From contig NC_089729.1 of the NCBI RefSeq assembly GCF_035083965.1, forward strand, positions 11,271,464 through 11,335,463: a DNA stretch of 64,000 nucleotides, given 5' to 3'. The position numbers were made by a program, and so were the translations under genes. This document shows, one piece after another, positions 1 through 12,400 of the stretch. Within the stretch, counting starts at the first letter, position 1; each line of letters opens with the position of its first letter. Under the pieces are notes generated by a model. It made no database searches. It saw nothing but the letters and a program-made list of their open reading frames with translations, and was not told where the DNA came from. The DNA comes from Branchiostoma lanceolatum (lineage: Eukaryota; Chordata; Leptocardii; Amphioxiformes; Branchiostomatidae).

Positions 1-1028
1 GTATCTTTGGAAGACGTTGGAAGTGGTGACGGTCCCTGTTTTATGGGTTGCGATGAAGACGTATTTACTTCGTGGGCTGCAAGTGTGGATCTTATTGTCG
101 GTTTCCTCTTTGTTGTCGTGATGAGCTTCAGCTCGAATCCTGAAACATTTGCCCAGAGATACCTTTTTTGCTATTTTTGTAACATGACACAAAATATTTT
201 GTTGCATTTGCATTACCTTAGAATTCGTTTTCCGGCAATTGGGAAGATGTAACATATATACATTCGGGCTCCCTTGTACCTTTCCTTTGGAACTGCAGGG
301 GTATTTCAGAACAGGATAACGTCTAGAAGGTATGAATTTGTGACCTGTAGGTATTGTTGGTAAAGACCAATGTAACGGTGCGTCAAATTATAGCAATTAG
401 GTTGATTTCATAAGGGGAATTTGAATTTCAGTTCTGCGAAATGGCAGGAACTTCATAATCATTACATATGTAATTTGGTTTGAAAGGAACAATAAAGGAT
501 CCGACTGATCTGATCTGATTTGCATAATAAGTGAAAGAAACTATAATACCTAGTGCCGTAGCGTTAGATAATGAAATATCTATACTAGTGACAGACGTAG
601 GTTGGATAAACTTCAATATCATCAGACGCAGGTTATGTAAATTTTTATGTTACATGTATTTGCATGATTAATGAGGAAATGCTACAGGAGCCCTCTGAAG
701 AGGGATTATAACTTTGATGCATAACATGTAATTTAGTTCAGTTAAAAAGGCTACACACTGAACATTAAAAACACGGACTAGAAATTGTTTGATTGGCCTT
801 TCATAGTTACCTGCTCTGCATCTTGTAAAGTTGTGGCGCATATGAAGGCGCCTGGCTACCCTCAAGAAGGATTGTTAAGACAAAGCCGAGCCCTACGAAG
901 ACGAGAAGAGTCAGAAGTGCACAGCTCCATGTCGTCATTGTCCTTCTCGTCCTACAGAACATTGTCTTCAACATTGACGACCCTGAATCAAGCAAGCATA
1001 CACAGGATTGTTGCCTTGTTACCTCCAT
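1..1028 (-). CDS. Galactose-3-O-sulfotransferase-like (GAL3ST family), 5' part only, runs off the left edge
   Basis: Two exons fit together. The first (811 up to an ATG at 1028, 974, 962 or 938) encodes a short basic segment (FCRTRRT), then a hydrophobic helix (ALLTLLVFVGLGFVLTILL), the layout of a type II Golgi membrane anchor. It ends at a donor AG|GTAACT in phase 2. The second (139 to 1) follows an acceptor TTTCAG in matching phase and encodes a stem, then KYVFIATHKTGTVTTSNV. THKTGT is the 5'-phosphosulfate-binding loop of sulfotransferases, and the THKT..S/T..N arrangement is typical of the GAL3ST family, which transfers sulfate from PAPS to galactose on glycolipids and glycans. The catalytic remainder lies outside the window. 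ATG 962 or 938 gives the most typical short cytosolic tail. Other Golgi sulfotransferase families are possible. The coding call rests on the helix, the motif and the phase match. Confidence 0.62.
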
Positions 1029-1979
1029 TAAATATAAAGGTACTGTTTGTTATGTGTCTTTCTTTGTCTTCTGTTACATTTCTAAACACGTACTTTGGTA
1101 CTCATATTTGACTCCCAACCACGCCACAGCCACTACTGACTTTGGCCAATGAATTTTCAACATTTCTAAAATGGTTATACTGTTTTAGAATTGTTATATA
1201 ATTCTAACTTCTTGATATGTACTTTCTACTATGTTGTTTACGTCAAGCCTGTGGGTGCCATTCATATACGTGAGTTTAGAAATTGAGACAAAAATAAACA
1301 AACAATAAACAACTTAGGTGTAACTAATTTGCACAAATTCCATGAAAGAAGGTTTGTAACAGGCACTAGGCATCAAGAAATTGTATTTGTTGAAGGCTTT
1401 TTCCGCGGCTTTGAACCGGTTAAGCCGAGAATATTAAGACACGATAACCTTTACAACCGTCCCATCATAAGAACAAAAATATCTTTACCTGTACTGTGAT
1501 GAAGCCCAGTGAAGTTGAGGTCACACTATGTTGTCCCCGGCACTCAGCTTCCCCAAATAGTAATACTTTATTATGTTCAGTCCACTCTTCCTTCGACAAA
1601 AAGCGACAAATGTGCTTTCTTTTTTATGCAGATTGATCGTTACTCAGCAAACGAGGTAGGGTAGTGATGACGTACACACTAAAAAGTGGTTCGACCACTC
1701 TTATACCGCATACGAACTTCAACCCTAAGAATGCCTAACAAAAGTAGCGTTCGTGGTTGGCAGAGGGCTGCACAATCGGAGATCACCTGTAGGTTACTGA
1801 TGAAGCGTAACCAACCGCATATTGTCTTCGGCCTTGTCATTTTTCTTGGTATATGGTAAGAATTGTTCCCGCTGGCCTGGGTCCAGGTTTGTTCCTGAGC
1901 TGAGGTATTATTGGAGACTGGCTAAATTCTGTTCCGTGCATTGCTCCAAGGCATGTATAATTTGAAGGGCTTCAGTAGA
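1029..1979. other. Intergenic, no gene seen
   Basis: Upstream flank of the sulfotransferase exon. I see no conserved reading frame, RNA gene or obvious repeat structure. The promoter of the sulfotransferase should lie here, but no TATA box or initiator stands out. Confidence 0.5.
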
Positions 1980-2735
1980 TAGAAGGTCATCAAAAGTCTA
2001 AAAATTAACCTCCATTCAATAGAGCCAATTAGTTTGACCATTTTGGTATGAAGATAGCTAATTCTAAAAGTGAATGCAATGATTGACATTGTAAGATGCT
2101 ATATGTGCCAACAGGAGCTAATATGTATATTTGATGAAATTTGTAAAATCCATTGCGTTGCATGAAAGCACTTTTAAACATGTGACATCTATCACTGAGA
2201 AAGCGAGGAATGTCGATAAAGATCAATTATACAAATGACCTCATTTGAATAATTGATGAGAACATTATGTACTATAATAAGCCCATGTTGATTCGATTAT
2301 AAGGATGACGTGCTGTGAGAACCTCAATGATGCAGATTTTAAAAATGATTGTTTGGTATTTCAAGATAGCGTAAGTGAATTTGATGATTGACATAGTGAG
2401 ATTCTAATTAAACAAAACAAGAGCTAAATGTGTATATTTGATTGTATAAAAATACACTGTGTTTTCAAAGTCTCTCCAGTTGTTTGAGTAACTTTTTCAT
2501 GTCGTATTTGATACCTGGATTTCTAACCGTCATCGACATTCAAACATGTGGCATATGTCACTGGAAAATAGGGGAATATCGATGAATATCATTTAGGCAA
2601 ATGAAGACCTACATTGAATGATTGATGAGAGAATGCTATATAACGCCATATTGGTGAATGGTGGGAATATGATACTTGCATCAATCGGTAATTTTGATAT
2701 TATTCTGTGAACGTATGAGGTCGTGGAACTCGAGT
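1980..2735 (+). repeat. Modular dispersed repeat fragment (two internal units)
   Basis: Two degenerate copies of the same unit follow each other. Each contains a phrase of the type AACATGTGACATCTATCACTG, then a TCGATAAA-like stretch, then ATTGATGAGA. The element closes with GAACGTATGAGGTCGTGGAACTCGAG, the variant 3' end of the family described at 21135 and 45252. A related unit lies near 32050-32390. Confidence 0.5.
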
Positions 2736-4229
2736 ACTGCATTGAATGAATCAATCAGAAATAGTCTAGGATGCTTCTACATTAAAAATCTAATGGAAGA
2801 GTTTTTATTGGTTGGAAATTTATTTATCGATTTTGTGGTAAGGTTACTATTTTTCTTGACCCGGAAGTGGCGCTTCGATAATGCATGCGTTCAGGTTCTG
2901 ATATACGTCCAGAACGAAAGGCTGGTTGTGACAACTTAAACGTTATGGTTCTGTAGTGATTGACTTATCATTGTCAAATAAAGTATTTTTTTTAAAAATC
3001 GTATCAAATCGATGATTCTGCTTACCTGTGTTGAAAAAGAACCTTGGAAAGCTTGGCAGCTTCATAACAAAGGCATTGTACAACACTAATAAGAAAACAA
3101 AATTCCGTTTTATTTTAACCATGATCCTTCAATAGACCACACCAATAGTAGGCCTCCTAATGCAACACCTGAGCATGAGTCGGTTACACCTGTACGCAAG
3201 CACACTTGAGACATCGGTAAACAATGAACCATGGAATAGACCATGAAGAATAGTAGGGGTGTCAAAAGTGTCAACTTTTTTTCTTCATTGGTTTTCTTGC
3301 CAAGTTCGTCAGCTAAGATAGTAGATAACATTTCTCAAACAACGTCAATGTGTTTGAAATATTTCTGCACAGATTCTTTTTGTAAGCAATTCTATGGACT
3401 ATAACCTCCTTGTTGTAAGCAACCATTGAAATTAAACTGCTGGTGATTTTGACTAGTACAATACTTCCTGTACATGTGTTTATTTTCTCAGAAAAAACTT
3501 GTATTGTGTTATACACCAATATATTGCAAACTATAAGCCTTTCTTTACAATATTTATTGTAAATGAAGTCCAGTATCAGTAGTACTTTTCAGGTAAGGGC
3601 GATAATGCATTATTTGATATTTCATACACATTTTGTATTATGTATCTAAATCATATACATGTTTAAAGAGTACACGTATAAAACCTACAGCATTCCTGAA
3701 TATATCAGGACAACATACATGAGTACATGAGGCACATGTATTGCTACAGATGACTTTATAACTACTAGTACATGGAGATCTTGGTATTGGAATGGTGCTG
3801 AACTACTATTCATCTGAAAAGCTGAAATATTACAGCATATTTCACTCCATTCTACCTTTATGAAAGATAGTACATGCAAGTCCTGGTGCATATCATTATC
3901 AGGTGAATGCATACTTTAGAATGCATACTTTATCCAAGAATGTACATTAATTTGACAATGTAAACTAAAACGGTGATAAATAGGTGAAAATTTAGAAAAA
4001 GCAATAAAAATACATTTTCCACTTTTTTTCCAAACAATGTGCTCTCAAGCACCCATAGACCCACTTAAACCAGGACAATACAGCTCATGAGATTTCCTGA
4101 CAACATCAGGATTACATAATGTATGATACATGAGAAAAAAGGAGCACTGCAGGCATCACTACAGTACTAGCACATCTCATTCATGTAGACCATCATGTAG
4201 ACTACATCATGTAGTACTGAAAGAAATCA
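2736..4229. other. Intergenic, 3' flank of the piggyBac gene
   Basis: AT-rich DNA. The reading frames here are short and have no recognisable family. Several stretches of TACATGTA and related words are seen. The left end of the piggyBac element should be in this interval, but I could not identify a TTAA-bordered terminal repeat with confidence. Confidence 0.4.
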
Positions 4230-6376
4230 TTAATTTGGGTGCTGTAGCTTTATCCAGGCCTTCTGATAGTTTACCTCTGTATGATACAGTTCCATACACG
4301 GCGTGATACACAAGGCCACCTGGCACTCCTCACACTGGTAAGTAGACTCATGGCCAGATCTCTTCGCGACCAGAAATCCATGGTCTCGGCGATACTTCCT
4401 CTCTGCTGGACCACAGACTTGGCAAGTTCTGCTTCTAAACCTGCCTCCCTCTGTTTGAGGAATCTTCTTAAGGAAATGTCGCTCAGTTAGGCGCAAGAGG
4501 CTGCTGGCACTGGCACTGCTTCTTCTCTCCTGTCCGACCCTCTCGTATCCCGAAGTGGAAATAAGCTCCTTGACTACTTCCCTCTGAAAATCCTTGTGTT
4601 CCAACAAAGCTTTCTTCCCATGGGCGGACATGTACTCGTTTTGCAAAAGGTGGGCATTTACAAGAGCAAGGCTGAACATGTGAAAGAAGGCCTTTTTCCA
4701 CCACTTTAACCTGTACATGTTCGACCTAAAGCAAAGGTTGGAGCTGTCAAAAGCACACATGTACTGATTGTACTCTTGTTGAAGACTCTCTGGCGGAGTG
4801 ATTTCTTTCTCTGAGTGACGACATTTGCCTGTAGAGACAGACTTCAGAGTGCTAATTACAAGCTTGCGGTTGTGCCTAGTTCCATGAGCCTTTGTCCCAG
4901 CATCACAGAGGTTCCGAAATAACTGAGGAGAAGTGTAGCAGTTGTCGTAGTGCAGAATGTGGCCTTTCTGTAGGTAAGGCTCCACCAGCTTTGACACTAT
5001 GTCATGTCTCATACCTTTGGCTGAAAGTTCCTTTCCCTTCCCCCCATACAACTGGAACTGGCAGCAGTAGCCGTTTGTTGCGTCGCACAGTTGATACGCC
5101 TTGAGTCCAACTCCGTACTTGTCGGGCTTGTGTTTACGAAAATTGGGGTGGCCGCGGAAGGGAACCACGCCCTCATCTACACCAATCTGATGTCCCGGGT
5201 ACCATGTCCTCTTGAATGTTTCCACCAGGGTCTCGTATATTGTTCCCAGTTTGTGCATGGGGTTGTACTGGGGATGGCCACGGGGATGGTAGGTGTCGTT
5301 ATCACTGAGATGGAAGAACTTCAAGATGAGGAGAAACCTGTCCCGTCTCATGATGGATGGGAAGAAGGGTGTCTCCATCACTTCATCCCTGCTCCAGTAG
5401 TCCCCGATGTCCTCTTGATGCACAAGTCCCATCGCTATATTCAGCGCCAGGAATGTCCTCATCTCGGCCTCGGAGATGCCTTCATCGGGCCAACCGTGCA
5501 CCCTCGAATAACCCTTATGGTCGGCTTTGGGGTTGGCCGCAAGGTAATCTCTGGCGTACTTATTGGTCTGCTCTGTGCAGGTCTTGTAAACCGAGTCGGG
5601 CACCATGAGAGTCAGGAAATCCAGAGGTTTCGGATCATCGGGCAGTCTAACCTAAGAAAGGCAAAAGAAAACAGCATCGCGTCAGTTTAGGATAAAAAGT
5701 TATCAGAAAAAACTATCTTATTCAAGGTACAAACCTTAACTTCAGTTTTTCAATAGGACAACATAGAACAGTATTGTCGATCACAGTAAGAAATAGAAAG
5801 CAGATTGGAGTTTATGATAGAAAAATATAAATTATAATCTATAAAAGTCATCCTATTTGTAGCAATATAGATTTGCAACTCATCAGAAATATGAATTAGC
5901 ATTCCAAGGGAAAATTTACATAAAGAGCTGTCATTGAAATACATCTAAAAGGACAAGTAGCAGTAGCTCAGCTGGCAACACTTTGGTAAGGCACTTATAA
6001 TTTGGCGCGACACTGGAAGCTGTCAGAATCCCAAGATGGCAGCGCCCATATTTCATTCGGACGAGTGGAAATTATCGCGAAACAGTAAAAATGAAATCAC
6101 CTGGTCACTGAATCCACCTTGTTCACTGAAACCCTGTGGTAAGCCGTCGCCATCTATACTCGGACAGTCTCCACCCTCCAAGCGGGGAGCACTTGAAGCT
6201 GTTCGCGTGGCAGTTTGAGGTCCTCTTCGTTTGCGAACGCCATGGTCTTCTTCTTCCTTGCAGTCGCTCTCAGTCTCACTCTCCGTACTTTCAGCGGGAT
6301 CCGAGAAAGGGAATTCGTCGCCGGAATCAATAGTAGCATGCCCCTCCAACACATCTTCGACTTGAACTATCGACAT
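4230..6376 (-). CDS. piggyBac-type transposase, two exons, apparently intact
   Basis: Exon 1 is 6376-6101, exon 2 is 5651-4230. The intron has donor CAG|GTGATT and acceptor TTCTTAG, phase 0, and gives 565 residues. Exon 1 is acidic with a basic patch (VRKRRG). Exon 2 opens with LPDDPKPLDFLTLMVPD and carries the DDE_Tnp_1_7 core. The acidic residues expected for the catalytic DDD triad are all visible: VDEGVVPFRGHP (first D), ILHYDNCYTSPQLF (second D) and AFDSSNLCFRSN before KWWKKAFFH (third D). The C-terminus has a cysteine-rich zinc-binding tail (CQVCGP..., CEECQVALC..., CMELYH), as in active piggyBac proteins that read their terminal repeats. No internal stop or frameshift is seen. Such enzymes cut and paste DNA at TTAA. 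It is either a recently active copy or a domesticated PGBD-like gene; terminal repeats were not found, so I cannot separate these. Confidence 0.85.
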
Positions 6377-9056
6377 TTCCGCAGAAATACTACGAATTCA
6401 CCACCGGTCACCGAAAACACGGGTATCAAAACAAACTTGCAAGGAAACAAAAGGCTGGCAGCAGAAGGCCAAAGGTCACCAAAGTTACGCATGCGCCTAG
6501 GTAGAACCACTTTATAACGCCTTTTCTCGGAAAAATACAGTCGAAATCTTAGATCAATGAGAAAGTGCAGACTACAGACGTTCAGATTTGGTCTAAAAAG
6601 AAGTTGGCCCATTTTTTTAAAGCATTTGGGGACCCCTAGGTTGAAATGGTCAGTTCTAACCCTGACGTCACAGGTTCAAAACAAGAGTTTGTAGAGGCCA
6701 AACCTCCGTGAAATGAATATTTAATAAAGATGAATGGAATTCGGTTCAATTTCAAGTTTCATCTCTAATGTTAATTTCCACCCTTAATTACCTGCAAATA
6801 AGTCCAATTTTAATCACTCAGGAATCATGCAAATGAGCCTTAATTTGCATAACTTATATCTATGGATGACATTTTCAGGACTAAAGATGTAACAAAACAG
6901 TGGATGATGATTGATGACTAATGTGCATTTTTTTCTATTTCTTATTAAGTCATGGCAAAGGACATTCCGTACTCATTGGCCAACTCTTATGTGTCATGAA
7001 TTAACAAATCAAACTTTTGTATAACAATCTTATCTTGATCTGACAAGCCTAAAAATGACTGAACCTAAGAAAAAAAGGAGTTCATGAACAAGACATTTAT
7101 TGTTTCTCAGGCACTTAATATCAACTTTTGTTTCTTTCATAACTAGTTTGATACTAGTTTCTGAAAGGACTTAACAGCAAGGGGTACAATGTATATATAG
7201 TTCACACTCCTAGTAATAGTTTTGCAATTAGAAATGGCACAGAGCTACAGTAACCATATGCCTATTCACATAATGAAACAAACCATTATTTTTCTGTATT
7301 ACTTCTAAATAATCAATAATTCAATACCGAATGATGCAATTCAATCAAACAATTTTTGGAATGAAGACATAATCTTACATAATTATGAATACAAAGTAGT
7401 ACAAAAAGAAAAAAGGCTAATCTATGAAGCTCACACACTTTCAATCCTGAGGGAACTGATACAGTTTACAAACAGCAAAGCTTTTACGTATAATAGGAAT
7501 GTTAGATTGCTTAGCTGAAAAATAACTTCTAACAGCTAGCTACAATTATATTTCAAAAAGTCGTTATGTTAATGCATAATATATAATATTCTTTCCACAA
7601 CTTGAACATATTTACAAATGACGAAACATATCTTTGAAATGGGACTAACAATGATTATGACATTGTCTTACATGTACTCTTTCCATAATACCTAACGTTA
7701 ACAAAACTAACAAGCAATACTAGAACATTTAAAGCATTGCTACCCTAAATTTCCAAACATGGTTACAAATTCCTATAAGTATAAATGTAAAGAATTTTCA
7801 GGCACCGTTTCTCATATTGCAACAAGCTAAGTCCAACCGAATCTTTCTATCAAGTTATGTTTTGATTAAAAAAAGTAGTCTAGGGGGGCGAACAGACAAA
7901 AAAAACGGGGCATATGAAAAAACGGTGACGATCTCCCCCACCAACTTTGCTTGGAGAGTACTTCCAATTGTAGATTTGCAAACGCTACTAGCAGCAAAAA
8001 AAAGTCGTTGTATTTCCACTTCATCATTACCACAACAAAGCTGTGCTCCAAATTTGCTTCTCAACCACATCTAGGTTGCCTCTAGCCTCTGCCTCTTCCT
8101 TCATCTTCTAATCTATCTTTCTTATTTCTCTTCGTCTTCCACCATGATTCCACTTACTTCAAATCTTGTAACCATAATCTCAAAAGTGCTTATTAGTACT
8201 GCAATTTGAAAAAAAAAAATTTCAACATACACTGTAGTTTCTTTCCCCACTATGTAATTGAAGCCGTAATATACTGCGTACATTTGTATACATATGTATG
8301 GCACTTTGGGCTCCTGGCCTTGACTCGCTCAAAAGTATGATATTATCACATACAATGTCCACTTGAACATTTAGAAAAGATAACGGTATATTTGTACCTA
8401 CAAGTATAAAGGTTAAGTTACAATGAGGAAAAAAGGCCCTCAAATAGATGAAATATACACATATGATGAAAAAAATGGTGTTCGTTCAACTACATGTACA
8501 AATGTATATGTACATACATGTACCTCGATTCCTTGTCACAAGGCACATAGTCGTCATTGATTGTCAAATTTCCCGCAACAAGGTACATTTATATGTTTCA
8601 TACTTCTATGTGCCACAGAAGTCCATGCTTTATACTTGAGTGCAAATACTGCATCATGGATACATCACAAATACAATAATATTGTCATGCTACTATACAA
8701 AAATATAAGAAATTGCTGATTATTAGAGAAAACAGGTGTAGGATGGACACAGGATCTTGAAGTAAATTTTTAGCTCAAACTTGCAGAACATCAGTTTCTG
8801 CGCCGAATCTAATGATCCTATAAAAAAATTGACTAGATTACATTAGGCAGTACACCCAAACTTTTACAGTGATCACCTCGCTATAAGGACCACCAAGCCA
8901 ATGTAATCACTTTATGGTGATCCCTTAGAATTACATAATTTCCCCATTGATACAAGCATTAAGAATCTCTCTTTTGTGACCACCTGTCCCTATAGACAAG
9001 ATTCTTCTCAGTTTTGACTGTCTCTATTTCAATGTCAGTTTTTCCATTATAGTAGA
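6377..9056. other. Intergenic, repeats and AT-rich DNA
   Basis: Upstream flank of the piggyBac gene. An octamer-bearing phrase (TTAATTTGCATAACTT) lies at about 6839. No supported gene. A fold-back element fragment is listed separately near 7868. Confidence 0.4.
7868..7961. repeat. Fragment of the CTCTCCAAGCAGAG fold-back family
   Basis: The right edge reads TTTGCTTGGAGAGTA, matching the terminal inverted repeat of complete copies at 22031 and 39086. The interior has the family's run of A residues followed by CGG. The left arm is degraded. Confidence 0.45.
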
Positions 9057-9436
9057 GTTAGGCCATGTTGATCTGTTTATATGGATGTCATCCTCCCGGA
9101 ACACCAAAACTGATGCGAGCGTGCGAATAAAAAAAGTTTAGCAAAAAAAAATTGCCTTTATTATAAAATCTATGTGGTCAGGAAGGTCACGATGATATAA
9201 CGAAATATAGGTTCTTCTTTTTTGTTCTTTCTTTGACTTTGGCATTGATTTTGGTATTCTACGACATAAGTAGCGTTTTCCAATATCATTTTTAGAACTT
9301 ACGGCATTCATTCGACTATGTTGCAGCTGCTTTGTATGATTTACAGTATGGTGGAAACCTTTTTTTACTTTTGGAATCTGACGAACATTGATGCATGCAC
9401 GGATGTCCTCCATGTAATCAAATCAACATGGCCTAA
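9057..9436. mobile_element. MITE-like fold-back, about 380 bp
   Basis: The left end (TTAGGCCATGTTGAT...ATGGATGTCATCC) is the inverted complement of the right end (GGATGTCCTCCATGTAATC...CAACATGGCCTAA). A second copy lies at 37901-38357. It sits just downstream of the KLHL24-like stop codon. Its minus strand carries AATAAA (about 9162-9157), which could serve as that gene's polyadenylation signal. Confidence 0.6.
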
Positions 9437-9470
9437 TGTTTCAACTCCGAATGCTTAAGTTCCTGGCCAC

Positions 9471-12400
9471 CTACAAGGGTCTTGAAGCTGCAGCACCGGC
9501 CTCGCTGTCAGGGGGCGCTGCAGGCTTGCTGATTCTCATCTGCATGGCGACACAGCTGAGCCAGCTACGGCTGGTGGGCATCTCACCAACGATCTCCCAG
9601 CTGTCCGTCTCTGCGTCATAACGCTCTATTGTGTCATGGTACCTGCATAGAGAACATTGTCTATCAATAATAGTTGTGATACATCATGAAGTCCTAATAT
9701 TACAATTGTATATGTCAGAATCTAGGCTTAAGAACTTTGCTTGATTTATGGCTTTGTCTCTTGAGGGGTATTCTTTTTATTGCTCACACTTAAAAAACAC
9801 ACTGTAAGAAAACAGACTTTGACCAATGAAAAGTTCTTCTTAATGATTACTTTAAGTATGTCGATAATTACTGACAAAATTTAGGAGCCTGTTCCAACAA
9901 CAAGGACTATGGAAAGTGCTTTAACACTGTCATACACTATAAATTTTTAAGATTTTAAGTAATCTCTTTATGATTTACTTGATCAAATAACCTATCAATA
10001 AAATCTACTTGTGAAAACTATTTCAAAACCACTTAGTGAATAAGTTCTTAAGTGTACAACATGCATGGGTAAGTAAAGCAACAATTCCCAATTAAACTTT
10101 AAGTGAAAAAAACAATGGCAGCATGTTACTGTACATGTTAAACATACATGTACTATGATGTAGGAAAGCATATCTCACCTGTCCCATCCTTCCTCTCCTC
10201 CGCACACGTATATCTTCCCGTCCACGATAGCCACGCCCGGCCTGTACCGGCGCTCGTTCATCGGCGCCCTGCTCTCCCAGATGTTCCTCTCCACGTCGTA
10301 CCGCTCCACCTTATTGGTGTTCTCTGTGGAGGCATGCCAACCACCTGGGGAGGGGGGCAAGACAACATCATGGAAAACGAGTCAGATACTTACCTGTGGT
10401 GTTCAATGTACAGGTACTAATCTTACATAGGCTATAAAAGGAGGTGCAATATGTATAAAGGAAAGTTTATAATAAGATAATGTACAAAGCATGGGTAGAG
10501 TGTGATGGCTTTGCATGTGGTGGCTTTATGGTTTAAGAGAGTAATACTAGCACTGATAGTGATACCGAGGAAATATGGTATACATGCTGCTTCTGTGCTT
10601 AACATACCTTCTGTAGTATGATATCAGTGCTTATGTCATACCTGGGCTGTGAAAACGTTTGATACGGGTGTTCCACATCGTGTGATGATTTTCGGTATCA
10701 CACATGTTTCTACTTGTATCATTAGTGTTGTTACGATTTTTTTGTTCTAGGACACAAAACTCTCAACTTCAGGCGCATTTCTCATTGAAATGTGTTTTTT
10801 TCGGGTGGGTATGACATGTGGTATGATCGTCAGGGCTTACAAAAACTATACTACAAGGGACAGTGCCAGGTGGCCAAAAGAGAGGAAGACAGAGAAAACG
10901 GTGGGAAGATAACATATAAGAGTGGACAGGACTAAGCATATCGGAACCAGTGAGAGCAGCAGAGGACAGAGTGAGGAGGAGGAGGATCTATTCATGGTGC
11001 CCCAACGACCAAAAATGAGGGCAAGGGATAGGTGAGGTGAGCTGTGATGACATGAATTGAATACAACACGGTGTATTCCGCATCACCCTCGGTCCCGACC
11101 CTCGGCTCCCACGGGTCGCATCGCACTCCGGCCTTCGGGCGATGTGACTCGCAGTCCGGCCGGTAACTCGGGCAATACGGAATACACCGTGTTGTATTCT
11201 ATATTTACACACCTATGTGGCCGAAGGGCTGAGGAAACAGAGATTGGCACTGCCCTATGCACCATATGACCTGGGATTATATCCTATTCTAATTTTGCCT
11301 GTGTTCTAGAGTTCTGTTCTGGATAAAACTGAATCAAGATGACTGTTTTTTCAAGCCTTACCTATGACATAGATGAATCCCTTGAGTACACATGCTGCGG
11401 AGCCTGATCGTGCAATCAGCATGGGGTGCAGCTCCATCCAGGCCTTAGTCTTAGGGTCGTAGCACTGCACAAGGTCTATCCCATCTCCGTCTTCAAGTAC
11501 AGCTCCTCCTGTGGGGTGACAGATTCAAGAAATGGCAATTGTTAAAGGTTACCGTAAATTCATTAATTTCTACAGGGACTTAATTTTGGAGTAGGAAGGC
11601 AGAGGATTTTTTCGCATTGTTTTGAGGTCTCAGTTGAGACAATTTTTGGTACATGTACAGTGTTACTTCAATGCTTCAACTGAGAGGCTACAGCAATAAA
11701 CAGGAAAATGAAACCATCACAAAAATTTCCAGATATACAGTAATAGTTGTCAATTTAGAGAAAAGTTACAATGTCCTGTGTGAAAGGTTGTACAAGATTA
11801 TGAGGTAGATTTTTGTTCTCAAAATTAGTAGAGCTATAACAATGAAACATTTTGCAAGAAAGTATTGCAATAATCTATTCAAATGTGTACCTGTGTCTGT
11901 ACATGCAAATGCTTGCAGTTTGAGTGCAAGGTTCTACCTGGACAATGTTATACTGAAATTAGATCAGAATGTTACCCGTGACGTAAAGTTTCCCGTTGTA
12001 CGCCACCATGGCGGGACTGGTGACCGCCATCTTCATGGGCGCCACGAAGGCCCATGAGTTGGTTGCCGGGCTGTATCGTTCTACAGAGTCCAGTCGTGAT
12101 GATCCCTCCCAACCACCGACAGCATATACAAATCCATCCAGCATAGCAAGTCCTGTAAAAACGAACCATGATTTTTATTCAGAATACATAATATATACTA
12201 TAGCTAACTCAAACATATTAACATATTCGCCTTAGCCCGGGACCTCAACTCCCCCCCTACTATGCCCCTGAAGGGGTTATTTGGGGGCAACAACTATGTA
12301 GATGTAGATGATATAATTCTCTTACTAAATGATCAAACAAATTCAAACACTCAACAACACTGTTGTATCTGAATTCCTTAGAACAATTCTGGAAAACAAA

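Noticed and set aside
5091-5690. 199-codon frame on the plus strand
   Set aside because: It is the antisense shadow of the piggyBac transposase.
3930-6800. TTAA-bordered piggyBac ends
   Set aside because: Several TTAA sites exist in both flanks, but none is followed by matching inverted repeats that I can support by eye.
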